Shown here piece by piece: positions 55,501 to 64,000 of a DNA stretch of 64,000 nt; within the stretch, counting starts at the first letter, position 1; the number at the start of each line of letters is the position of its first letter. The stretch is from Azolla caroliniana (taxonomy: Eukaryota > Polypodiophyta): NCBI GenBank assembly GCA_043228905.1, contig JBHGNT010000005.1, positions 6,696,001 through 6,760,000 on the forward strand, written 5' to 3'. The position numbers and the translations under genes are program-made. A model generated the notes under the pieces. That model was not told the origin of the DNA and ran no database searches. It saw nothing but the letters and a program-made list of their open reading frames with translations.

Positions 55501-56548
55501 CAAGCCAGTTGGAAATCGTATTACCTTTTGGAGAACCAATGTAACCAAAGTGATACTTGTGGATGGGAAGTAAAACTAATGTTGTTCAATGCCATGGTAA
55601 CTCAAGTATTGCTTTATGGAGTAGAAGTATGGGGTGGCACCATCTCTCTTCATGCATGGAATGAGATTGAGAAAATTCAAAAGATGTTTTTAAGGAGGCA
55701 ATTAGGAGTTAAATGCACTACCTCTTACCAGGTTATGCTCTTGGAAACAGGTGTTCAACCCATAGAAATATTGGCACTCCAAAGAGTATATAAATACACT
55801 ACAAAAGTCAAGAATATGTCGAATCATCGATTACCACATCTTACTTGGAATGTTGGATGTAAGCTACAAAAGAATCATAAAGGAAAGATTCTCTCATCCG
55901 GTTGGGTTGTTGACATAAGGAAATGGTTTAGAAGATGGGGTGTGGATGATCTTTTAGAGCTTTCGGGCAATGCTATGTATTATGTAGTGATTGAGGAAAG
56001 GTTGGTGGAATCATTAAGGATGAAGTGGGAAGATGCTAAGAGAACAAAGCTAGAATACTACATTGAAAATGTCAACCCTGAATGTTGGTCTCAATATAAA
56101 GCAAGAATGTCTATTGATCGTATCCAACCTTATCTCATTACCAATATGAGTGGTAATGTTCGTAGAGCCCTTCGCACTTGATCTCACAAGTTAAGTATTG
56201 AAGTTGCATCATGGTTTCAAAATGTAACGAATTTGAAGACATGTAAATCATGGTATCAAAATGTAACGAAAATGAAGTTATGTAAATTACTTGACATATA
56301 GTGCAATTTGTTTCAGATATGTTGACATACTAAGAGGGAGTGATAACTTAAGTGCCATACATATTTAAGACACCACCTAGAAGGTTGAGCATGTGTATGC
56401 TTTATTCACACATAGAGACTTTGTGCTTCAATGTATGAATACCCCTTCTTAGGAAGGAGACACATATCAAGAACATATGTATACTCTAGTCCCGTAGGTT
56501 AAAATTGGCCTCTTTATGGACGATAAAAATTCTAATTCTAATTCTTAT
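55500..56548 (+). mobile_element. 5'-truncated LINE with (TTCTAA)-type tail
   Basis: The 217-codon frame 55528-56181 reads LFNAMVTQVLLYGVEVWG, IEKIQKMFLRRQLGVK, LLETGVQPIEILALQR and WFRRWGVDDLLEL. These are the conserved blocks just downstream of the LINE reverse-transcriptase core. The 3' end reads GATAAAAATTCTAATTCTAATTC at about 56522-56550. It is 5' truncated, as most LINE copies are, and splits the minus-strand copia. The terminal zinc region (as at 9.7-10.1 kb) is lost by stops after RRALRT. Confidence 0.8.
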
Positions 56549-56549
56549 T

Positions 56550-57340
56550 CTAAGCAAAGTTTGAGGCATAGTTAGTGAGTTGTCGACTCATAGACGCGGA
56601 CTCACTCATAGCGACCGACTTTCCCATAGTATCCACATTCGATGGAGTTGTTTTGTCAACTTGGTCCAGCATAATGGCTCCCCCTCCTATTGAACATTCC
56701 TCGTGTGTTTCCGACTTCTTGCCGGTAATGGGAGATGTGTTCATGTATCGGACCTCAATCATTTCAGCCTTGGTCGAATCGGCTTCTTCTTACATGACCA
56801 CGCCCTCTTCCTTTGTTTGAATTCAAGTAGAGCATATGACATTCAGATGTATTGCCCCTCGTTCGAACGTGGTTTTCTTCGACTAGAGGGAGGATTCTTC
56901 CTTGCGAGGACAGTCGTCCTTATTGCACCAAAACGGGGTGCTAGGCCTCCAAGACATATTTGCACCATCTCATCATCGCCAATGTTAACATTGATCGAGT
57001 CGAGGGAATCGTAAAGCTCCTGATCTTCAAGGTGTAGGTCGTGATCGACATGTCCTGTTGTTGAATATTATTCAACTCTTGGTGGAGTTGAAGTTTCCAT
57101 GCATTCGTGTTGGCCGCAAAGATCTTCTTGAGGTTCCCCCACACCTCCTTCGACGTTTTGGCCTCTCGGATAGAGCCGAGCATGAGATCATGAACGCACG
57201 ATGCTAGGCAATACAGCACACGGCTTGCTACTTGTTCCCATGCTGGGTAGTCGGCGTGTGCTGGGTTGGGTTGAGATTCTTGTGCTCCTTCAATTATAGT
57301 TCCAATAGTCTTGGCCGACAAAGTTGAGTTTTTTTTCCCC
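56550..57340 (-). pseudogene. Copia gag fragment (minus strand)
   Basis: Reads YPAWEQVASRVLYCLAS, EAKTSKEVWGNLKKIFAAN and MSITTYTLKIRSF at 56941-57321, with a frameshift to DSINVNIGDDEMVQI... near 57010. The same family as the plus-strand copia gag at 43.6 kb. 56550-56830 may hold the linker between gag and protease. The 5' LTR is not found. Confidence 0.75.
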
Positions 57341-57419
57341 TCATCTGAGCCTCACCTAGCATCTAGGGAGGAGTAGAAAGACCATGAGCATCTACTTAAA
57401 GCTGCTGCAAATTGTCCAG

Positions 57420-59824
57420 TTGTAGCCCACGAGGAAGATATCCATAGCCTCACATGCCACCATTGTTTCATCAACCACTCCCCAACTCCCCAAAGAGTCC
57501 ATCTTCGATGGGAACAATTACTTGGATCGGGAACTGCGGATAAAGACCTTGCTATAGTACCATCATCTATGGAATGTACTCAATGGTAGTGAGAAAAAAC
57601 CACCGGTAACTTCATCTTCTTCATTCATATTAGTTGTTGGCTTCTCGTGCTCATGCTTTCCTCGTGTTTAATATTAAACCGAGCATCGGAGACAACCAAT
57701 GAACTATGGGCAGCCATCAAAAACAGGTATCATAGAGCTAACCATACTCAAATGATAGCTATTGAGAGCCAACTAGCAAATCTCAAGATTCATGACACTC
57801 CAAACATCAAGGATCAAATCAGTAATTTATTACTCTCCAAAAGGAGCTAGTTTCCTTGGGAAGCAAGTCAACCAAAGTTGAGTTTGTGCATCGTCTAATG
57901 ATCAAGTTGCCTGAATCATTCTCAGCCTTTTGTGACACAATTTCTCTTCTTCCCAACACACCTGATATGATGTCTCTTCCCAAGAGATGGCTCGTACAAT
58001 GCTATCTCAATCTGATCTTCCTCTCTCATTTTGAGGTGAAGTTGTCAACATAGCAGTCGACATCATCAACTACTCCCCAACAAAAGCAATTGTTGCAATG
58101 ACTCCTGCAGAAGCATTTACAAGTGTAAAGACCTCAATTTCTCATTTTAAAGTCTTTGGTTGTGATGCTTATGTTCACATTTCAGATCATAAAAGGACTA
58201 AATTTGAGTCCAAAACCAAGAAATGCAAGTTTCTTGGTTATAGCACACAATCTAACGCCTACAGGTTATGGGATTTAGAATCGAAGTCCCTAGTCATCTC
58301 TAGGGATGTTCATTTTGTGGAGTTTAAGCTGGATGACTCTAGGCTTTCACCTGAGTCTAAGCAGCAATGGAAGTTGAACTTAATTCCATTGAGCAGAATC
58401 ATACATGGGAGCTGGTCCCTCGACTTGAACATAGGCAAGTCATTGGATTGAAATGGATTTTCAAGACCAAGTACCATGTTGATGGTACTTTGGATAAGCA
58501 TAAGACATGTCTAGTTGCAAAAGGTTACTCATAAGTGGAAGGAGTGGACTACGAGGAAACTTTTGCTCCAACAGCAAAGTACACCTCTATTCGATGTGTG
58601 CTTGCACTTGCTGCTCGCAACAAATGGCCCATCTTTCAAATGGATGTCAAGTCAGCCTTCCTTAATTTTGACTTGAAAGAGGAAGTTTATGTAAAACCTC
58701 CAAGTTTCGAGATTTCAAAGCGGAAAAACATGGTCTACTACACAAAGCCTTGAATGGCTTAAAGCAAGCTCTCAAAGCATGGCATGACAAAATTGATACC
58801 TTCTTTCTCTCTCTTGGGTTTCAGCATTGTTATGTTGTCTTTTCCCAAGATAATTTGTTATGCTTGTCATATTATATGTTGATGACCTTCTAATTACAGG
58901 GTCCCTTCTAAAATCGAGCAGCTCCGCACTAACCTCAAAACCACATTCGAAATAATTGATCCAAAACTTCTCCATTACTTCATAGGTATGGAGGTCTATC
59001 AATCACATGGTGATATCTTCCTCAACCAACATAGGTATCTCGGGCAACTCCTTGAGACCTATAGCATGTCAAATTGCAAACCACTCTCTTGTCCAATGGA
59101 TCCAAACTCAAAGCTATCTTGTGAAAACAATTCTCCCATATTTGAAGATATCACGAGATATAGAAGGTTAATTGGGTCTTTTCTTCACTTAACTTACACT
59201 AGGCCTAATTTGTCCTATAGTGTGAGTATTCTCAACCAATTCTTACGTGCTCCAAGACAAAGTCATTGGCAAGTAACTATTCGAGTTCTTAAGTATTTAG
59301 CCAACACACTCCACTATGATCTCTCTTTAGAGGCGGCATTGAGCTTGTTGGTTACTAGGTTGTTGATTGGGCAGGTGATATTGATTCTAGATGGTCCACA
59401 TCTAGCTATTGTTTTATGTTAGGCTTAGGCCTGATTTCTTGGAAATTAAAGAAGCAAAACTCAATTTCGATTTCATCAACAGAAGTTGAATATCGAGCCT
59501 ACTTGGATACTTGTTGTGAGTTGCAATGGTTAATGCAATTGTTTTGTCACATTGGCGTTTTGCAAGACTCTCCTGTTGAAGTTTTCATCGACAACCAAAA
59601 TGCCCATGCATTGGCACATAGCTCAACGTTTCAAGGTAGAGAACAAAACATATTAAAGTGCACTACCATTTTGTTCGTGAATTAGTGAAATCACAAGTCA
59701 TCAACTTGGCATTTTGTCCTACTAAAGAAAATGTGGCTAATTTGTTTACTAAGCCACTTCCAAGGCAAGCCATTGATCAGCTCCTCAATCGTCTCAATGT
59801 TGGACCGTCGTTCTGGAGCTGAGA
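57420..59824 (+). pseudogene. Ty1/copia element, decayed internal region (plus strand)
   Basis: Gag traces (IFDGNNYLDRELRIKTLL, then ELWAAIKNRYHRANHTQM) lie at 57.5-57.85 kb. Integrase tail (MTPAEAFTSVK, HFKVFGCDAYVHISD, FLGYSTQSNAYRLWD) is at 58.1-58.3 kb. RT (GVDYEETFAPTAKYTSIR, FQMDVKSAFLNFDLKEEVY) is at 58.54-58.7 kb, and RT end (NCKPLSCPMDPNSKL, YRRLIGSFLHLTYTRPNLSY) at 59.0-59.3 kb. RNase H (ISSTEVEYRAYLDTCCELQW, DNQNAHALAHSSTF) and NVANLFTKPLPRQ run at 59.4-59.78 kb. Protease and most of the integrase core are missing between 57.9 and 58.1 kb. Many stops. Confidence 0.88.
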
Positions 59825-59830
59825 GAAAGG

Positions 59831-60258
59831 TGTTGGAGGGTGGCAGCTCCAAACCTGCACTCTCTTTCATCTTTATTATCTCTTTTCTACATTCTCTCTT
59901 CCTAAATTCTTCTCTTTCTAAAATCTACAACTCTTTAAATGCCTTCTCTCTGTAGTATCTACAATGCTTTAAATGTCTTCTCTCTATTCCACTTTTTCCA
60001 AGATATTCCCTCTTATTCCTAGTTTATTGTACATGTTTGGTAGTACAAGAGTCACTTAACTACCAAACAACCATTTCACCCATGTTCCCCAATTTTGTAT
60101 AAATAGGTTATACCAGCCTCTTTTGTAAAGACTTTATTTTTGCTTCTACTTGCAAACAAGCTCTACCCTTTGACTGTGTCTCTATTCTTTGCAGCCAATT
60201 TTGCTACTACTGTCTAACAAACTTCTCATAGCTTGGTTATGTCTATTTTGTTCCAACA
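59831..60258 (+). mobile_element. 3' LTR of the plus-strand copia
   Basis: The polypurine GAGCTGAGAGAAAGG (59816-59830) precedes TGTTGGAGGG. The segment ends TTGTTCCAACA at 60258, giving inverted TGTTGGA/TCCAACA ends. A TATAAATAGG box is at 60099. The 5' LTR is missing. Confidence 0.85.
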
Positions 60259-60343
60259 ATTGTTCCACTATTGCTATTAACAATTTTTCTCACAAATCTA
60301 TTATAGATGTTATTAAACACTGCATTCCAAAACAAAACCTTCC

Positions 60344-60622
60344 ACACTGCTAACAATCCGCTCAACCATATTGGTATTAGAAAGGTTTGTGTTCCAAATT
60401 TGTCTTAGGTCAAAATGAGATTTTATTTTTTGTACCCTCACATTGATAACAATCCGCCCAACTATATTGGAAAGGTTTGGGTTCCAATTTTGTCTTAGGT
60501 CACAACAAGAATTCATATTTTGCACCCTCACATTGCTAACGATTCGTTCAACCATATTAAAAATGTTTGTGTTACAAATTTGTCTCAAGTCAAAACGAGA
60601 ATTCATTTTTTGCACCCTCATT
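60344..60622 (+). repeat. Three-unit tandem repeat (about 90-95 bp)
   Basis: Units start near 60344, 60439 and 60529 with AACAATCCGCTCAACCATATTGG-like sequence and end TTTTTTGCACCCTCACATTG. Spacing is 95 and 90 bp. Confidence 0.85.
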
Positions 60623-61149
60623 AAGGCATCTTAGAATAAGTTATACACTTGTTAACAACTCTACTATTTTCTTTAACCTAAGAAGCATCCTAATATTAAT
60701 GATTATGTGACTATCAAGTTACCAATAGATATAATGAATGACAAATATTTCCACTAGTAAATTTTTTATTAAATTTTTCATTATGGAACTAGAAACTAGC
60801 TAGACCATGGGCTCCATAGACCAATGAAACAAGTGTTTAAAAAAATTGATATGATTCTAGCTTATAGGAATAATAACTTCCTATTATGGAGTTTTCTCCA
60901 AACATATATCAATTGGAAATAGTCCTTTGATATTGATGCCGTATTTTCGCATTATTTTCGCCACAAACCTTGATCAATATTAAAATTCATCTTCATGAGT
61001 TATACATTGTATAAACTATCAAAGAGATATGCATATGTTTGCACTAAACAAGTTACTATTTCTCAATACGGAGCATGATTTTATGCCAACAAGCCTTGGC
61101 AACGTCATGTATTTAACTCTAGACATATAGTATTTCTATTTATATTTCT

Positions 61150-61240
61150 AAACTCGTTTTGACCTAAGACAAATTTGTAACACAAACCTTTCCAATACAA
61201 TTGAGTGGATCATTAACAATGTGAGGGTGCAAAAAATGAC
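61150..61240 (-). repeat. Inverted copy of the 60.3-60.6 kb repeat unit
   Basis: The minus strand reads TTTTTTGCACCCTCACATTG, then GATCCACTCAA, TATTGGAAAGGTTTGTGTTA and GTCTTAGGTCAAAACGAG, matching the third tandem unit closely. The inverted arrangement could bound a non-autonomous DNA element of about 0.9 kb. Confidence 0.7.
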
Positions 61241-61915
61241 TATTAAATGTATTATCAAACAGTCAAGTGTAAACACAGTAGGTTTTAGGGTTCCTACCTA
61301 TATGTATTAGAAAGGTAGTTATCTTTTTAACCAGGAAGGCTTGACTTATATTAAGACTATGTCAATGTGGCTATGACTATTGTTAAGCACGTGTGATTCA
61401 CACGAAATCCAAGGTACAACAAACATCAACCCTCAATAGTAAGGGACATTGAGGAGGTCCAATTTCGTCTCACATCATTGCTAAGGGGTGATCGGGTAGT
61501 TTCACACCCCTCTTTCCTTTATTTGGTCTATATTTCTTTATGTTTTGTTGAATTAATTAGTTACACTCTTAATACTTGTACACCACCACCTCTTGCATGT
61601 TGAACCTACAATGGGCTTCATGGACCAAGAGTTTATTTCCCAAAGCAATGCGGATGTATAAATACAATTGTATGCACATGCACCCTATACACATATCATA
61701 AGAATACATACAAACACATACACAAACATGCACACATATACATGTACCTATATATAGAACATTAAAAATAGGGTGTGCACACCCCCTATATGCATGCCAT
61801 ACACTTATACACATTGTATGCATACACATATGGAGGATTTCAAACTTTGTTCATCTGAAAGTTAAACTTACAATATTATTGTTAACGTTGCATAATTCTT
61901 ATATGTGGGTGGGTG
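61241..61915. other. Intergenic DNA, no gene seen
   Basis: CA/TA-rich stretches (ACATACACAAACATGCACAC near 61710) make short artificial frames. Nothing else recognised. Confidence 0.4.
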
Positions 61916-61923
61916 TATGTACG

Positions 61924-62393
61924 TAGCAATGGGCACGATTCAATTTCCAGGCAAAGAAACCAAACCAAACCGTTTATGAACTCTCAGTATTTAAACCAAA
62001 CCATTTAAGAAAAAGTTTAAACCAAACCATTTAGGGAAAAGTTAAAACCAAACCAAACCATTTAATAAAAAAATTTAACCTAACCACTTAAGTCAAACTA
62101 ATTAAATATCTAAAGAAACAAAAATACATTAAATTAAATCAGCATTTAAGTTAAATTAATTAAATCAATAAAAAATCATTAATTAAACCATTACGTCAAT
62201 AAACTATTAAGGTAAAAAAAAAGTTAACCAAAGACCTTTAAACCAAACCGGTAAACCTATAAACCCGAGTTTTAGAACCGAACCGTTTATCGAGAATCCA
62301 AACCAAACCATTAAATTTTTTTGGAACTAATAAACCGTTAAGCCATGGCTTAATGGTTCGGTTTGGTTTGAGCTGAAACCGTGCCCATTGCTA
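61924..62393. mobile_element. hAT-like MITE, copy E (second subfamily)
   Basis: A 470 bp element with ends TAGCAATGGGCACGATTCAA and complement GAAACCGTGCCCATTGCTA, and a perfect 8-bp target duplication TATGTACG at 61916-61923 and 62394-62401. The interior is built of AAACCAAACC / GGTTCGGTTT motifs like the other copies, but the outermost bases differ (TAGCAATGGGCAC against TAACAATCGGCAA). Confidence 0.88.
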
Positions 62394-62423
62394 TATGTAC
62401 GTAAGCATATAAATATTAAATTA

Positions 62424-62973
62424 TTATATATAAGCTTCGTTTAGAACAAACCTGAGATTTTGTTGAGCAAATGTGATGATGTTAATCTTCTTCTTTGCAA
62501 CAAATTTTGGTGTCTCTGTGTTACTTCTGCAAACCCTACCCATGGTTTTTTGTCTATTAGAATGAAGAAGAGTGGAAAGAGGATTGCTATCATAAGGATT
62601 ATTAATTATGGTGTCATTTCCTTTGTCTAAGTTATGAACCTTTTTGCAAAGATGAAGGATTAAGTCCCGAGGAGAGAAGGTGTGGTTTTGTAGGAAATGC
62701 TTAAGCTCTTCAGAAACAGATGTGGAAGAAGAAGAAGAAACAAAAGAAGGTCGGTAGTGGATACGAGTTGCTGATCTGGCATAAGTTTGTTTATGACTTC
62801 CTGAGCTTTTATTGAATAAAGATTTGTTGATGGAAATGTCTAAAAGAATCTCATCTTGCCATGAATAGAAGAACGGAATGTGTACAGAAGAAAAAGTGGA
62901 TGATAATGGTGATGGAGCCAAAAAAGGAACAATGAATGAAGGTGAAGATGAACCATATGAAGGAACAACAGAA

Positions 62974-63013
<40 letters not shown>

Positions 63014-63203
63014 TTGTTGTTGTTGTCTGATCCTCATACATTAGATACGACAAGCTTCTGAGCTCGTCTTGGATAAATCCTCGCAAGTCCAAAATGTGGA
63101 TTATATCTGCGACCAAAATCTCTTTTTGATTTTTCTCTGTTGGTTCCTCTTTTTCTTCTTCTTCTTCTTTTTCATCTATCCCTGTATTGACCCACGCCTC
63201 CAT
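62424..63203 (-). CDS. Unknown serine-run protein, possibly first exon
   Basis: A 259-codon frame not assignable to a family. Residues 12-28 are Glu/Lys-rich. Residues about 32-57 (ADIIHILDLRGFIQDELRSL) look helical. Residues 58-78 are T5S14 encoded by a trinucleotide repeat. About 80-110 is Ser/Pro-rich, about 150-165 has a second serine cluster, and about 165-195 is a conserved-looking SEELKHFLQNHTFSPRDLI segment. The end FVAKKKINIITFAQQNLR is followed in the DNA by CAG|GTTTGT at 62452/62451, a good donor. The frame may therefore continue in another exon below 61.9 kb, which would put MITE copy E in the intron. Without splicing it ends at 62424. Start is the first ATG. Not low-complexity throughout, so probably a real gene. 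Confidence 0.5.
62975..63013 (+). repeat. (GAT)n trinucleotide repeat encoding poly-Ser
   Basis: About twelve GAT units, then GTT units, on the plus strand; read on the minus strand as TCA/ATC-type codons giving the serine run in the unknown ORF. Confidence 0.9.
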
Positions 63204-63255
63204 ACCATTAAACTTAAAACGAGTCTGTATAATTTAAGAAACCACATTGATCTGG

Positions 63256-63525
63256 CGCAGAAGAAGAAGAAGAAGAAGAAGAAAATAACCATGTTAAGAA
63301 ACTGTTTGAACTAAAAACATGCACAGATGAAGAAGATGGAAAGATGGAAAACGAAGTATGAAGGTGAAGAAGAAAACGCCTTGTCTGATGCAGAATATTC
63401 TCAATTATGTTAAGAAAACATCCACATATATATACAGAGGACGAAGAACAAGAAATGCTTGATTAGTCAAAGAAACCGTGGGCATACACAAGAAGAAGAA
63501 GAAGAAGAAGAAGAAGAAGAAGAAA
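63256..63525 (+). repeat. (AAG)n microsatellites
   Basis: Two AAG/GAA runs, at about 63258-63282 and 63490-63525, with GAA-rich sequence between. They create Glu/Lys-rich or Phe-rich artificial frames. The first lies just upstream of the serine-run ORF and may be in its 5' UTR or promoter. Confidence 0.9.
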
Positions 63526-64000
63526 GGCTCCATTATGCTAAGGAAAGCATGGACATACACGGAAGAAGAAAACGCTTTAACATGAATCAATCCACGACTT
63601 CGCACCATTTAACCTTAAAAGGCAACTATTTCCTGGCAAATCTATCTGTATGTAAACGCAGAAGAGAAAGGAGGAGACCGAAGAAGACGCATTATGTGGG
63701 AGGAGCGGCCTTACGCTTCGTACCTCGGCCTGCTGTTCTCCTCCATGCACCTCCTGCATCTGCACCTGCATCAGCACCTCCCATGTTTCTGTGTTCTTCT
63801 TCTTCCGCCTCCTTTCGTTTTTCTTTGTGAAGAAGCGCTGAGGACAAAGAACACTAAGTAGTCCTTTGTGGGGGAAGAACCAATAAAAGCATCAACATAT
63901 GTATGTATGTACATACATATATATACATATGTTACTATGTACATATGCATTAAGATGTTGCATAATTCAATCAATCAATCAATCAATCAATCATCCACAT
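63526..64000. other. Window edge, no gene assigned
   Basis: Near-terminal GA-rich and TATG/ACAT-rich stretches, and an (AATC)n run at 63967-63990. No supported ORF. Confidence 0.4.

Noticed and set aside
62840-63037. Histidine-run minus-strand ORF
   Set aside because: It is the alternate frame of the GAT repeat; the serine frame is longer and has non-repeat sequence on both sides.

Overview
The window looks like nuclear DNA of a land plant with a large, repeat-rich genome. A homosporous fern or a similar non-seed vascular plant is my best guess (inference). The reasons are an 8.1 kb intron in a small housekeeping gene, a single-exon PLS-class PPR gene with fern/bryophyte-style repeats, A+T-rich spacers, and layers of decayed plant Ty1/copia, Ty3/gypsy, LINE, SINE-like and hAT-like MITE sequence. 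Nothing suggests a bacterial or organellar origin.

Host genes are few. (1) 2.27-2.72 kb, minus: the mature-protein exon of a small thaumatin-like protein. (2) 7.45-16.48 kb, minus: a complete prefoldin subunit 4 gene whose three coding exons (9, 111 and 261 nt) give 126 residues; its second intron holds LINE, copia and gypsy relics. (3) 25.34-27.58 kb, plus: a 746-residue PLS-type PPR protein that stops in the E-like region and has no DYW domain. (4) 50.7-51.95 kb, minus: part of a multi-exon C2H2 zinc-finger gene. (5) 62.4-63.2 kb, minus: a serine-run ORF of unknown function, perhaps the first exon of a longer gene with a MITE in its intron.

The rest is mostly mobile DNA. 3.4-6.0 kb holds tRNA-like (SINE-type) tandem units and two hAT-like MITEs. 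17.3-22.3 kb holds another MITE, a MITE broken by a solo LTR and a retroposon, and a 121-bp tandem array broken by the 3' end of a copia element. 29.4-43.2 kb is a minus-strand copia element whose gag was hit by a complete 10.5 kb non-chromovirus gypsy element flanked by AAGAG. That gypsy carries gag (three zinc knuckles), an in-frame TGA before pol, an integrase region broken by a 253-bp triplication and frameshifts, and a long extra ORF of about 1,100 codons after integrase. 43.2-48.2 kb holds three partial copia elements in mirror-image and back-to-back arrangements. 54-60.3 kb holds a gypsy gag scrap, a minus copia split by a LINE 3' end, and a plus copia that keeps its 3' LTR.

The most unusual features are the long post-integrase ORF, PBS-like sequences facing inward from both LTRs of the gypsy element, a single copia LTR with a methionine-tRNA primer site on each side, and a MITE family whose insertion sites can be proven from duplicated empty sites in the same window.
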